Shown one piece after another: positions 26,301-34,306 of a stretch of 34,312 nt of DNA. A model generated the notes under the pieces. It saw nothing but the letters and a program-made list of their open reading frames with translations. It made no database searches and had not been told where the DNA came from. Position numbers and translations under genes: made by a program. How positions within the stretch are numbered: the first letter of the stretch is position 1; every line of letters begins with the position of its first letter. Source of the DNA: Armatimonadota bacterium (GTDB lineage Bacteria; Bacillota; Desulfotomaculia; Desulfotomaculales; Nap2-2B). The DNA lies in NCBI GenBank assembly GCA_023511535.1, contig JAIMBK010000034.1:1-34312 (forward strand), given 5' to 3'.

Positions 26301-26702
26301 ATGGAGGGTTACGATCTTCTCGTTGTCGACGACCAGGCGGGGGTCCGGAGGTTGCTCTACGAAGCCTTCAGCGCGGAAGGGTACCGGGTGGAGCTGGCCG
26401 CTACCGGCCCCGAGGCGATTCAGAAGGCGGCCGCAAAGGTGCCGGACGTGATCCTGCTGGACAATAAAATGCCGGTCATGAGCGGTCTGGAGGCGGCGCG
26501 GGAGCTCGGCAGGCTGTGCCCGGGCGTGCCGATCGTGTTGATGACCGCCTACGGGGAAATGAACGTGGCCGTTCCCGGGCAAAAACTGGGCATTCTTCAT
26601 TACATCGACAAGCCCTTTGATTTAAACGAAGTGCGGCAGCTGGTGAAGGCCCTTTTGGTGCAAAGGCGGTACGCGAAAAAGTACATGGAGCGGACGGGTT
26701 GA
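26301..26702 (+). CDS. spo0F: Spo0F-like single-domain response regulator
   Basis: This 133-residue stand-alone receiver domain has the catalytic residues at the same numbers as Bacillus Spo0F: D10 and D11 (LLVVDDQ), phospho-acceptor D54 (LLDNKMP), T82 (LMTAYG) and K104 (IDKPF). Spo0F relays phosphate from sensor kinases to Spo0B and Spo0A to start sporulation. ATG 26301 follows GGGAGGTAAAAGG; the open frame extends to 26241 without support. Its place between pyrG and fba matches the Bacillus locus, which supports the identification. Whether a Spo0B relay exists in this organism is unknown; many Clostridia lack it. Confidence 0.88.
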   Translation: MEGYDLLVVDDQAGVRRLLYEAFSAEGYRVELAATGPEAIQKAAAKVPDVILLDNKMPVMSGLEAARELGRLCPGVPIVLMTAYGEMNVAVPGQKLGILHYIDKPFDLNEVRQLVKALLVQRRYAKKYMERTG

Positions 26703-26739
26703 AGTGCGGGCCGCTTTTTTTAAACCCCGGCGTGAAAAG

Positions 26740-26770
26740 TTTACTTTCTCTTCGCGACGGCATTTATAAT
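26740..26770 (+). promoter_or_regulatory. possible fba promoter
   Basis: A perfect TATAAT lies at 26765-26770. TTTACT at 26740-26745 is 19 bases upstream, which is long. It sits after a T-run (26716-26721) that follows a possible AGCGG/CCGCT terminator at the end of spo0F. Transcription would begin about 100 bases before fba. Confidence 0.4.
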
Positions 26771-26875
26771 ACCGGATGTACTGGATGCAGTATTGGAGGC
26801 CGGCCGCGAAAGAGAGCCGGGAAAGGTGAATCGTGATTCCGGAGGCGGAAAAAAGAAAAAGGTGAGGAAGCGCTG

Positions 26876-27751
26876 ATGTCTTTTGTCCCGGCAGGGGTTT
26901 TGCTCCGTGCGGCGCAAAAAGGCGGCTACGCCGTGGGCGCGTTCAACTGCAGCAACATGGAAATCATGCAGGCCATTGTGCGGGCGGCCCGGCTGGAGAA
27001 TGCCCCGGTCATCATCCAGGTGAGTCAGGGGGCCATAAAGTACGCCGGTCTGGATTATCTTGTGGCGATGGCGAAGGTGGCGGTCCGGGAAGCATCTGTT
27101 CCCGCCGCCCTGCATCTTGACCACGGGACGGAGATCGACGTGGTGCTCGCCTGCTTGAAGGCGGGCTTCAGCTCGGTGATGTTTGACGGCTCGAAGCTCC
27201 CCCTGGAGGAGAACATAGCCCTTACCCGGCAGGTGGTGAAGGCCGCGCGGGAGGCCGGCGCCTCGGTGGAGGCGGAGCTGGGCAGGATAGGCGGCACGGA
27301 GGACGAGGTATCGGTGGAGGACAAAGAAGCCTTCTTCACCGATCCGGAGGAGGCCCGCTACTTTGTAGAGCGGACGGGAGTAGACGCCCTGGCCGTGGCC
27401 GTCGGCACCGCCCACGGCCGCTACAAAGGCGAGCCGAAGCTGGATCTGGAAAGGCTTGCCCGGATCGCCGGGCTGGTCGGAATCCCCCTCGTTCTGCACG
27501 GCGCCTCCGGCGTTCCCGGCGGGGCGGTCCAGGAGGCGATAAAAAGGGGCGTCCGGAAAATAAACATCGACACGGATATCCGCCAGCGCTTTGTCGACAC
27601 CATTCGCCGCAGGCTCGACGAAGAGCCCGCCGAGATCGACCCCCGGAAAATCCTGGGTCCGGCCCGGGAGGCGGCCGTGGAGGTGGTCCGGGAGAAAATC
27701 AGGCTGTTCGGCAGCTCGAAAAGGGCGGGGCAGGGCAACCCCGTGAAATGA
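26876..27751 (+). CDS. fba: class II fructose-bisphosphate aldolase
   Basis: This zinc-dependent enzyme cleaves fructose-1,6-bisphosphate, or forms it in gluconeogenesis. The 291-residue TIM barrel shows the catalytic and zinc residues D82-H83 in ALHLDHGTEIDVV, E133 in VEAELGRIGG, H180 in GTAHGRYKGEPKL, H208 in LVLHGASGVP and the phosphate-binding KINIDTDIRQRF. Length is typical of the FbaA/GatY subgroup. The ATG follows GGTGAGGAAGCG. It is followed by the transaldolase gene, as in Bacillus (fbaA-tal). Confidence 0.96.
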   Translation: MSFVPAGVLLRAAQKGGYAVGAFNCSNMEIMQAIVRAARLENAPVIIQVSQGAIKYAGLDYLVAMAKVAVREASVPAALHLDHGTEIDVVLACLKAGFSSVMFDGSKLPLEENIALTRQVVKAAREAGASVEAELGRIGGTEDEVSVEDKEAFFTDPEEARYFVERTGVDALAVAVGTAHGRYKGEPKLDLERLARIAGLVGIPLVLHGASGVPGGAVQEAIKRGVRKINIDTDIRQRFVDTIRRRLDEEPAEIDPRKILGPAREAAVEVVREKIRLFGSSKRAGQGNPVK

Positions 27752-27826
27752 AAACCGCGAAATGAAAACCGGGTCATTTTCAGGCTAAAATTTTTGGCTT
27801 ATTCTTCTTGGGAGGTTTGTTTTAGG

Positions 27827-28480
27827 GTGAAGCTTTTCCTGGATACGGCAAATATCGAAGAAATCAAGGAAGCATACGCTTTGGGCGTCATCAGCGGAGT
27901 AACCACCAACCCCTCGCTCATTGCCAGGGAGGGAAGGGATTTCCGGGAAGTCGTCAAAGAGATCGCCGCCGTGGTGGACGGGCCGATCAGCGCCGAGGCC
28001 GTGAGTGAAAAGGCTCCGGAGATGATCGAAGAGGCCCTGGAGCTGGCCGAAATCCATCCCAACATAGTGGTGAAGATCCCCATGACGGGCGAAGGGCTCA
28101 AGGCGGTGAAGGCCCTTGCGGAAAAGCGAGTGAAAACCAACGTTACCCTGGTTTTTTCCGTCAACCAGGCCCTGCTGGCCGCTTTGGCCGGGGCCTCCTA
28201 CGTCAGCCCGTTTATCGGCCGGCTGGATGACGTCGGCCACGACGGGATGGAACTGGTCGCCGGCATTGTGGAAGTCTACCGCAATTACGACTTTTCCACC
28301 CGGGTTATTGCCGCCAGCGTTAGGCACCCTCTGCATGTTCTCCATGCCGCCAGGGCGGGGGCGGATATCGCCACCATCCCCTATAAGGTTTTAAAGCAGA
28401 TGATTGCCCACCCCCTTACCGATTCAGGGATAAAGAAGTTTTTGGAAGACTGGGCGAAGGTTCCCGGAACCGGCCGTTAA
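27827..28480 (+). CDS. tal: transaldolase / fructose-6-phosphate aldolase-like (TalC)
   Basis: This 217-residue short-form transaldolase starts with [20 protein letters not shown], has [10 protein letters not shown], the Schiff-base Lys83 in [40 protein letters not shown] and a C-terminal helix with [15 protein letters not shown]. It belongs to the TalC/MipB subgroup of the pentose phosphate pathway; some members act as fructose-6-phosphate aldolases. GTG 27827 is chosen because GGGAGG lies at 27810-27815 and the family starts here; the frame extends to 27794. It follows fba by 75 bases. Confidence 0.95.
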   Translation: MKLFLDTANIEEIKEAYALGVISGVTTNPSLIAREGRDFREVVKEIAAVVDGPISAEAVSEKAPEMIEEALELAEIHPNIVVKIPMTGEGLKAVKALAEKRVKTNVTLVFSVNQALLAALAGASYVSPFIGRLDDVGHDGMELVAGIVEVYRNYDFSTRVIAASVRHPLHVLHAARAGADIATIPYKVLKQMIAHPLTDSGIKKFLEDWAKVPGTGR

Positions 28481-28518
28481 ACCCCTTTTAGAAAAGCCCC
28501 GGCTGTTTTTGCTTTTTT
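28473..28518 (+). terminator. possible terminator after tal
   Basis: GCCG (28473) and CGGC (28500-28503) flank an inner CTTTT-AG-AAAAG hairpin, followed by TTTTT and TTTTTT runs at 28505-28518. The stem is interrupted by internal loops, so this is a weak call. Confidence 0.35.
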
Positions 28519-28668
28519 GTATTTCTCCCAGAGAATCCCGGAGTCTTCTGGCGGGCGTGCTGCGCGCGTTCAGACCTTCCCTTGTTTTTTGTGCTGATTC
28601 CTTAAGGTGTGTATATTAATCCTGGACGTCTATAAAAAATTATTAATAGAGTAGGGGGGTATTTGCCC

Positions 28669-30003
28669 TTGACCACGAACGCTTCCACCTATGCCGAGCT
28701 TGAGGCGAAAACTCTGCAGGAGCTTTACAAAATTGCCAAAGAACTGGAAATCGGCGGCTACTACCGGCTTCGAAAAAAAGAGCTGATTTACGAGATCATC
28801 AAGGCGCAGACGGAGAAGACGGGTCTTATGTACGCGCAGGGCGTCCTGGAGATCCTGCCCGACGGCTACGGGTTCTTAAGGCCCTTCCAGTATCTTCCCA
28901 GCCAGGACGACATTTACGTTTCTTCTTCGCAGATCCGGCGCTTCGACCTGCGGACGGGCGATCTGGTGGCCGGGCTGGTGCGCGGCCCGAAGGAAAACGA
29001 GCGTTACTTCGCCCTTCTGCGCGTCGAGCAGGTCAACGGCGTGAATGCCGAAGACGCTTCCGAAAGGCTCCATTTCGACGGTTTGACCCCCCTTTACCCC
29101 CAGGAGCGCATCAGGCTGGAGACGGCGCCGGACAACTATTCCGCCCGGATTATCGATCTTTTGGCTCCCGTCGGCAAGGGCCAGCGCGGCCTGATCGTTT
29201 CCCCGCCCAAGGCCGGAAAAACCACTCTTTTAAAGGAGATTGCCAACAGCATCACGAAGAACCACCCGGAGATCCACCTTCTCGTTTTGCTGGTGGATGA
29301 GCGGCCGGAGGAAGTGACCGACATAGAGCGCTCGGTGAAGGGGGAGGTGGTCAGCTCCACTTTTGACGAGCCCCCGGAAAACCACGTGAAGGTGGCCGAA
29401 ATGGTCCTGGAGAGGGCCAAGCGCCTCGTGGAGCACAGGCGGGACGTGGTCATCCTGCTGGACAGCATAACCCGCCTGGCCCGCGCCCATAACCTGGTCG
29501 TCCCTCCCAGCGGGCGGACCTTGAGCGGAGGCATGGATCCTGCCGCCCTGCACAAACCGAAGAGGTTTTTCGGCGCCGCCCGCAAGGTGGAAGAGGGGGG
29601 CAGCCTGACCATCATGGCCACCGCCCTCATTGAAACGGGCAGCCGCATGGACGACGTGATTTTTGAAGAGTTCAAGGGCACCGGGAATATGGAGCTGATC
29701 CTGGACAGGCGGCTGGCCGAGCGGCGGATTTTTCCGGCTATCGACATTCAGCGCTCGGGGACGCGCAAAGAAGAGCTGCTCCTCTCCAAGGAGGAGCTTG
29801 AGTGGATCTGGTATTTCCGCAAAGCCACGGTCAACATGGCTCCCTGGGAGGCAATGGAAATGCTCATCGATAAGATGAGAAAAACAAAATCCAACGAGGA
29901 AATTTTGCTCGGGTTCAAAAACGCCCTGCGCAAGGCCGGGCCTGTGGTCATTCCCGACCGCCCGCCGGACATTCGCCGGGAACTCTCCCCCGCGGGAAGT
30001 TAA
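28669..30003 (+). CDS. rho: transcription termination factor Rho
   Basis: This 444-residue hexameric RNA helicase ends transcription at Rho-dependent sites. The N-terminal helical domain (about 10-50) is followed by the cold-shock RNA-binding domain ([15 protein letters not shown]), Walker [10 protein letters not shown] (178-186), [11 protein letters not shown], Walker [15 protein letters not shown] and the secondary RNA-binding loop [20 protein letters not shown]. Length is typical of Firmicute Rho without a large insertion. TTG 28669 is chosen over TTG 28663 because the GGGGGG at 28654-28659 is then 9 bases away. It completes the syntenic fba-tal-rho order, but murA and glpX, usual in Bacillus, are absent, as is rpmE after it. 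Confidence 0.96.
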   Translation: MTTNASTYAELEAKTLQELYKIAKELEIGGYYRLRKKELIYEIIKAQTEKTGLMYAQGVLEILPDGYGFLRPFQYLPSQDDIYVSSSQIRRFDLRTGDLVAGLVRGPKENERYFALLRVEQVNGVNAEDASERLHFDGLTPLYPQERIRLETAPDNYSARIIDLLAPVGKGQRGLIVSPPKAGKTTLLKEIANSITKNHPEIHLLVLLVDERPEEVTDIERSVKGEVVSSTFDEPPENHVKVAEMVLERAKRLVEHRRDVVILLDSITRLARAHNLVVPPSGRTLSGGMDPAALHKPKRFFGAARKVEEGGSLTIMATALIETGSRMDDVIFEEFKGTGNMELILDRRLAERRIFPAIDIQRSGTRKEELLLSKEELEWIWYFRKATVNMAPWEAMEMLIDKMRKTKSNEEILLGFKNALRKAGPVVIPDRPPDIRRELSPAGS

Positions 30004-30079
30004 AGTATCTTTTTAGAAACGGCAAAGAAAAGGCAAAAAGGAAACGGTGAGCCTGTAAAAAGGTCGGCTTGTAAAAGGG

Positions 30080-30478
30080 TCAGGCCAGATTGTAGATACC
30101 CAGGATTTTTAACTGCTTTTGCTCTTTTAGGAGGATGTCGCAGAGGTTTAAATCCAGAAGGTTGCACAGGGCGGCAAGGTAAAAAAGCAGGCGCCCCAGC
30201 GCCGTTTCTACCGCGTCGCGGCACTCGGCGCACATTTCGCCGAGCAGGTGGGAATCGAGAAAATTTTTCAGATCGGCGAGGGAAAGGTCGGAGGGGATTT
30301 CTTTTTTCCCCGCCTGAATTTTCAGGCAGCCGCAGCCGGTCACCGTCCTGATGACAACCCTGTTCAGCCGGGCGTTTGCCTCCTGGATCTGGGAAAGGAT
30401 GTCCAGCACGCTTTTGTTGCAGACCAGCACTTCGGAAACCGTATTTTGAAAGTCGTCGTAGATGAAATCTTTGAGCAA
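30080..30478 (-). CDS. conserved Clostridia protein with paired cysteines
   Basis: This roughly 132-residue protein starts (TTG) with LKDFIYDDFQNTVSEVL and contains TVTGCGCLKI (CxC) and GEMCAECRDAVE (CxxC), ending LCNLLDLNLCDILLKEQKQLKILGIYNL. It resembles a conserved family of Gram-positive anaerobes whose C-terminal helices recall MazG-like proteins and which is often left uncharacterised (some members carry a DUF1573 label); I cannot confirm the domain. Two Cys pairs could bind metal. TTG 30478 is chosen because GGGGGCGG lies 9 bases upstream; the open frame extends to 30652 across the promoter, which is not coding. It is a single gene facing rho. Confidence 0.75.
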   Translation of the reverse strand: MLKDFIYDDFQNTVSEVLVCNKSVLDILSQIQEANARLNRVVIRTVTGCGCLKIQAGKKEIPSDLSLADLKNFLDSHLLGEMCAECRDAVETALGRLLFYLAALCNLLDLNLCDILLKEQKQLKILGIYNLA

Positions 30479-30517
30479 AAGGGGCCGCCCCCTTTTTAGA
30501 TTTTGTCCTTCGCTGTA

Positions 30518-30547
30518 ATTATACAAGGGGGGTCCTTGTCCTGTCAA
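30518..30547 (-). promoter_or_regulatory. consensus promoter of the Cys-pair gene (minus strand)
   Basis: On the minus strand TTGACA (30547-30542) and TATAAT (30523-30518) are perfect matches with an 18-base spacer. Transcription should begin around 30511, about 33 bases before the TTG start. Confidence 0.85.
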
Positions 30548-30610
30548 ATATTTTAAGGACGGACGGCCCTTTAGCGGGCCGTTTTGGCCGCCTGCGCCCC
30601 GGCCCAAAAT

Positions 30611-30650
30611 AAAAATAGTAACGTCCCGGCAAAAATAGAAGCGTCCCGGC
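30611..30650. repeat. two-copy 20-base tandem repeat
   Basis: Two adjacent 20-base units (30611-30630 and 30631-30650) differ at two positions. Each ends in CGTCCCGGC. A degenerate third unit leads into the terminator stem, suggesting the terminator arm and the repeats share an origin. Confidence 0.7.
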
Positions 30651-30653
30651 AAA

Positions 30654-30694
30654 AAATCCCGTGCCCCGGTAAAATGAACCGGGGCACGGGATTT
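30654..30694 (-). terminator. strong terminator of the first Hsp20 gene
   Basis: A perfect 17-base-pair stem (arms 30654-30670 and 30678-30694, with a 7-base loop) lies 39 bases beyond the Hsp20 stop. On the minus strand the stem is followed by a T-run (TTTTTT). On the plus strand it is followed by TTAATTTCTTTTT, so it may work in both directions. Confidence 0.9.
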
Positions 30695-30732
30695 AATTTC
30701 TTTTTCGTTCTTTCTCAGGCTGTCTTTTTTCG

Positions 30733-31428
30733 CTACTGGGCTACGTTTATTTTCACCTTGCGCCTGGTGGCTACGTCGGACTTGGGGGCCCTGATCTCCA
30801 GAATGCCGTTGGCGTAAGTGGCTTCGACCTGTTCGGAGCGGATGCTGGTGGGGAGCGCAATGGTCCGGAACAGGCTCGTCGGCCTGTTGCCCGCCCAGGC
30901 GGTGGCCGAGATGGTCATGGAGTCGTCGGTAACGGTTAGGCTGAGGTCGTTTAAGCTGACGTTGGGAAGCTCGCAGGCCACCACAACGTCGCTGTTGGTC
31001 TCCGCCAGGTCGACCCGCATCTGGGCCATTCCAGCCGACGACTGGATTGTCTGGGCGGGTACCCAGGCTGCCGCGCCGGCGGGGTTGAAGAACGGGTTTA
31101 CGGACGCTCCGGGGATCAGGCCGGCGGTGGTCATGGCCGGGCTAAAGGCCAGCGCCTGGCTGAGGAAGGGGTTTATGCCTGCGGGCATTGCCGCCCCCAC
31201 GGCCAGCTGACCCGGAAGGTTTATGGCCGAGAAAGGATGAAGAAGCGGGTTTTGGGCGATAAAGGGGTTTATTCCCATGGCGGCGGAACTGAGCGCCGGG
31301 TTGAAGGAGTAGGTGACGGTCGTCCCGGGCATTCCGGTGCGCAACGAAACAGGAAAGGCCGTCGCCCCGCTTTGGAAGCCCTGGCTGAACGCCACCGTCT
31401 GGTTAGGATTGAGTGTGGAAATGTACAC
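30733..31428 (-). CDS. Hsp20/alpha-crystallin protein with NPF-rich N-terminal arm
   Basis: This 231-residue small heat-shock protein has an alpha-crystallin domain in residues about 135-231 (MRVDLAETNSDVVVACELPNV.., SLFRTIALPTSIRSEQVEATYANGILEIRAPKS). The first 130 residues are a long hydrophobic, Pro/Ala/Asn-rich arm with repeated motifs: GINPF at 52-56 and 84-88, NPLLHPF at 60-66 and VNPFFNP at 110-116. Most bacterial Hsp20 arms are 30-50 residues, so this is unusual and may drive assembly or substrate binding. The GTG start follows GGAGG by 11 bases. A second Hsp20 gene lies 1.5 kb away on the same strand. Confidence 0.9.
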   Translation of the reverse strand: MYISTLNPNQTVAFSQGFQSGATAFPVSLRTGMPGTTVTYSFNPALSSAAMGINPFIAQNPLLHPFSAINLPGQLAVGAAMPAGINPFLSQALAFSPAMTTAGLIPGASVNPFFNPAGAAAWVPAQTIQSSAGMAQMRVDLAETNSDVVVACELPNVSLNDLSLTVTDDSMTISATAWAGNRPTSLFRTIALPTSIRSEQVEATYANGILEIRAPKSDVATRRKVKINVAQ

Positions 31429-31509
31429 CGAAAACCAATCCTCCTTTTAATTAAGTAGGGTTTTTCTTAGTTTGTTTTTTTTCGGGCGCCGTTATGCAAA
31501 AACAAAAAG

Positions 31510-31538
31510 CATTCTTGTTGCGCCGGGCAAAAAGAATG
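31510..31538 (+). promoter_or_regulatory. inverted repeat between divergent Hsp20 and SDH_sah genes
   Basis: CATTCTT (31510-31516) and AAGAATG (31532-31538) form a 7-base inverted repeat with a 15-base spacer in the shared upstream region. It is shorter than the CIRCE element and does not match it. It could be an operator controlling one or both genes. Confidence 0.4.
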
Positions 31539-31581
31539 TTTTCCGGGCGGCGGTGAATACTAATCCAGAGGTGGATTGATT

Positions 31582-32568
31582 TTGAACCGCGAAAAAAGAT
31601 TAAGGGTGATCCAGAAGATTGCCAGGTTGAGAGAATCGGCTCTTTTGTGCTACGTCACCGGTGACCGGGAGAATGTCAACACGCGCATAGCCCCCGACGT
31701 TACGCCCTTTTTTTACCGTCACCTGGAGATGATCGGGAAAAGAAAAAGGATAGACCTTTTTCTTTACACGCGGGGCGGGGATATTTTGACTCCCTGGCGT
31801 CTCGTTCACCTCATCCGGGAGTATGCTGACGAGTTTAACGTCCTCGTTCCTTTCCGGGCCTACAGCGCCGGCACTCTGATCTGTCTGGGGGCGGACGAAA
31901 TCATTATGGGGAAAATGGGGGAGCTGGGTCCGATCGACCCCAGCGTGGTCAACGCCTTTAACCCGCAGGACCCGGCGAACCCCGCCGCCCGGATTCCGGT
32001 GAACATCGAGGACGTATATTCATATCTCACTCTGGCCAGGGACGAGGCCGGGCTGCGCAACGAGGCGGATCTGAGCAAGGCCTTTCTTCTCCTGGCGGAA
32101 AGAATCCACCCCCTGGCTCTGGGGAATGTACACAGAAATTACCTCCTCATCCGTTCGCTGGCCAAAAAACTCCTGGGCCTGCGCAAAAACTGCAGCGATC
32201 CGGACGAAGTGGGAAGAATCGTGGATCACCTTACCGAGAAGCTTTACGCCCACAACCACATGATCTCCCGGCGGGAAGCGGCCGAAGAAATCGGCCTTCC
32301 CGTGGTCTACCCGGCCCGCGAACTGGAAAGGCTGCTCTGGGAATTGTACCAGTATTACGTTGAAGAGTTGTCTTTGGACGAGCCCTTTAGCCCCGCTCAG
32401 CTGCTTAAAGGAGCGCGGACGGAATTTACCGTCGCGGGCGGTTTGGTTGAGTCGGAATACGGCCAGGACGCCTTTCTTTTTTCGGGAGTGGTGGAAAGGC
32501 GGGATTTTCCGGATGCCGGGCAGATCTGCGTGAATATTTTAAAGCAGGGCTGGAAAACAGTAATATAA
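31582..32568 (+). CDS. SDH_sah-family (ClpP/SppA-class) serine protease-like protein
   Basis: This 328-residue protein matches the SDH_sah (serine dehydrogenase proteinase) family of the ClpP/crotonase superfamily. Key visible features are IDLFLYTRGGDILTPWRLV (oxyanion-type glycines, about 58-75) and the nucleophile Ser95 in FRAYSAGTLICLGADEIIMG, followed by GELGPIDPSV. Members lack a signal peptide and may be cytosolic or membrane-associated proteases. The C-terminal third is helical with RREAAEEIGLPVVYP. TTG 31582 is chosen because AGAGGTGG at 31567-31574 is then 7 bases upstream. It sits between two Hsp20 genes, suggesting a protein-quality-control role by context only. Confidence 0.85.
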   Translation: MNREKRLRVIQKIARLRESALLCYVTGDRENVNTRIAPDVTPFFYRHLEMIGKRKRIDLFLYTRGGDILTPWRLVHLIREYADEFNVLVPFRAYSAGTLICLGADEIIMGKMGELGPIDPSVVNAFNPQDPANPAARIPVNIEDVYSYLTLARDEAGLRNEADLSKAFLLLAERIHPLALGNVHRNYLLIRSLAKKLLGLRKNCSDPDEVGRIVDHLTEKLYAHNHMISRREAAEEIGLPVVYPARELERLLWELYQYYVEELSLDEPFSPAQLLKGARTEFTVAGGLVESEYGQDAFLFSGVVERRDFPDAGQICVNILKQGWKTVI

Positions 32569-32610
32569 CGGCGCGCGAAAGACCGGAAGAGAAAGGGGAG
32601 TGCCTTTTTT

Positions 32611-32856
32611 GTGGAGGAAGAAGTAAGACCTGTTGCGGAGGTTAGATATTTCGGCCCGCCGGGGGCCGACTACTATTACCTGGTGGCCGGCGCTTCCGGC
32701 TGCCCTTCGGCGGATTTCCGGTATCCGGGATATTCCGGCGGCAAAAGCGCGCTGGTCGTTTTGCAGGTGCGCGGCAACAGCGCCGGCCCCGCCCTCCCCG
32801 CCCCCGTTCCCTCCCTGGTGCCGGAAGTGCCGGTAATGCCGGAGGTTCTGGAGTAG
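32611..32856 (+). CDS. small unknown protein (81 residues)
   Basis: I do not recognise this protein. GTG 32611 is preceded by GGGGAG at 32595-32600 (10-base spacing), 42 bases after the SDH_sah stop. The product begins MEEEVRPVAEVRYFGPPGAD followed by YYYLVAGASGCPS and ends in a Pro/Val-rich tail (PAPVPSLVPEVPVMPEVLE). The regular position, ribosome site and same-strand spacing favour a real gene co-transcribed with the SDH_sah gene. The composition of the tail is low complexity, so caution is needed. Confidence 0.5.
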   Translation: MEEEVRPVAEVRYFGPPGADYYYLVAGASGCPSADFRYPGYSGGKSALVVLQVRGNSAGPALPAPVPSLVPEVPVMPEVLE

Positions 32857-32908
32857 GCCCGCCGGGACCCGCGGGCAAAGGATGGGCATAGGCCGACTTT
32901 GCCGGCTT

Positions 32909-33316
32909 TTAAGTTCTCTGCTTCTTGGGGAAGCGCACTTCCAGAAGTCCGTGCCGGTAGTCGGCGCTGATGTTTTCCAGGTCGACGTTGGCCGGAGGGG
33001 TGAGCAGGCGGAAGAACGTGCCCTTGGGCCGTTCCTGGTACAGAAAAGAGGCTTTTGCGTACTTTTCGGCAGTTTCCAGCGGCGCCCGGACGGTCAGTTC
33101 CCCGGGGGAGACCTCAAGATCGATCTTATCGGGGTCCGCTCCGGGCAGTTCAAAAAGGTAAACTATGTGGCCGTCGGCATCTACGATGTCAACGCGCGGC
33201 AAAACGCCCTGATTTGCGGCCGGATGCAAAAAGGCATAACTGGAAATGCCGGAGGTGGCCTGGGCGGCAATCGACCAGGGGTCGCCGGCCGGAATATTTT
33301 GCGAAAAATCACCCAT
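32909..33316 (-). CDS. second Hsp20/alpha-crystallin small heat-shock protein
   Basis: This 135-residue protein has a 40-residue N-terminal arm (MGDFSQNIPAGDPWSIAAQA), then an alpha-crystallin domain: PRVDIVDADGHIVYLFELPGADPDKIDLEVSPGELTVRAPL, FLYQERPKGTFFRLLTPPANVDLENISADYRHGLLEVRFPK. It ends shortly after the domain without a clear I-x-I tail (PKKQRT). The ATG follows GGGAAGGGA. It is distinct in sequence from the NPF-rich Hsp20 and probably an ATP-independent holdase. It is divergent from dapB. Confidence 0.93.
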   Translation of the reverse strand: MGDFSQNIPAGDPWSIAAQATSGISSYAFLHPAANQGVLPRVDIVDADGHIVYLFELPGADPDKIDLEVSPGELTVRAPLETAEKYAKASFLYQERPKGTFFRLLTPPANVDLENISADYRHGLLEVRFPKKQRT

Positions 33317-33489
33317 AAACTATCCCTTCCCCGCCTTTTCTTTATTTTTTTTTCGTTATTATTTCTTTTTGGCACAAAGATTATGCGGCGGCAGCCGTTT
33401 GTAAGTTTTTTGCAGCCAGAAGGTATCCGGCGTTTTTCGGCGAAACATATCTAAAAAAATCCAGCGGAAGCGACAGAGGGGGAAGTTGT

Positions 33490-34257
33490 TTGGCGATTAA
33501 CGTTCTGGTTGCCGGAGCCCTCGGTAAGATGGGCCGGGAGGTCTGCAAAAGCGTCCTGTCCGCCGCCGATCTCCGGCTGGTGGGGGCGGTTGACGTGCGG
33601 GGCGAAGAACAGGACGTGGGCGTTGTCGTTGGCGCCGGGGAAACCGGTGTGCTGGTGGCGAACGACCTGGAAGAGGAGCTGGAAAGAAAAAGGCCCGATG
33701 TTATGGTGGATTTTACCAGGCCCGATGCCGCGGCGGCCAACGTGAAGGCGGCCCTTTGCCGCAGGGTGCGGCCGGTTGTCGGTACGACGGGGATGGGCGG
33801 CGAAGAGCTGCAGGAGATCGTCGAGATGGCCGAAAAGCTCCGGATCGGCGGGATAGTTGCCCCTAATTTTGCCATCGGGGCCGTGCTGATGATTCATTTT
33901 GCCGCCGAGGCGGCAAAATATTTCCCCTGCGTCGAAATTATCGAACTTCACCACGACCAGAAGCTGGACGCTCCTTCGGGCACGGCTCTGGCGACCGCCG
34001 GGGCAATGCTGCGGGTAAGGGGTGGGTTTGGAAGGGAGCCGGCGGCGGCGGAAGTCGAAAAGCTGCCCGGAGCGCGCGGGGGGCTTTACGAGGGCGGCGT
34101 GAGAGTGCACAGCGTCCGCCTGCCGGGGCTGGTCGCCCACCAGGAAGTAATCTTCGGCGGCCTCGGTCAGACCCTGACCATAAGGCACGATTCCATTTCC
34201 CGGGAATCCTTCATGCCCGGCGTGCAGCTGGCCATCCCTTTAGTAAAAGTCGCGTAG
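33490..34257 (+). CDS. dapB: 4-hydroxy-tetrahydrodipicolinate reductase
   Basis: This enzyme reduces dihydrodipicolinate in the lysine/diaminopimelate pathway, which also supplies dipicolinate for spores. The 255-residue protein shows the Rossmann motif VLVAGALGKMGRE near the start, VDFTRPDAAAANVKAALCR, VVGTTGM, and the catalytic/substrate region IELHHDQKLDAPSGTAL, with RLPGLVAHQEVIFGGLGQTLTIRHDS near the C-terminus. TTG 33490 follows AGAGGGGGAA with 9-base spacing. Length is typical. Confidence 0.96.
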   Translation: MAINVLVAGALGKMGREVCKSVLSAADLRLVGAVDVRGEEQDVGVVVGAGETGVLVANDLEEELERKRPDVMVDFTRPDAAAANVKAALCRRVRPVVGTTGMGGEELQEIVEMAEKLRIGGIVAPNFAIGAVLMIHFAAEAAKYFPCVEIIELHHDQKLDAPSGTALATAGAMLRVRGGFGREPAAAEVEKLPGARGGLYEGGVRVHSVRLPGLVAHQEVIFGGLGQTLTIRHDSISRESFMPGVQLAIPLVKVA

Positions 34258-34272
34258 CGACATCTCTCATGT

Positions 34273-34306
34273 CCTTCTCCCTTCGGGAGAAGGTGGCGCG
34301 AAGCGC
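34273..34306. repeat. REP-like palindromic repeat at window edge
   Basis: CCTTCTCCC (34273-34281) pairs with GGGAGAAGG (34285-34293) around TTC, followed by GGCGC-GAA-GCGCC. This two-hairpin form resembles widespread intergenic palindromes of the kind GGGAGAAGG...GAAGCGCCGGATG. The element runs off the window. It has no T-run, so it is unlikely to be a standard terminator for dapB. Confidence 0.6.

Noticed and set aside
30563-30585. Hairpin ACGGCCC/GGGCCGT followed by TTTT as a plus-strand terminator
   Set aside because: No plus-strand gene ends nearby; both flanking genes are on the minus strand, so function cannot be assigned.
34273-34306. Terminator for dapB
   Set aside because: The palindromes lack a T-run and match a repeat-like form instead.
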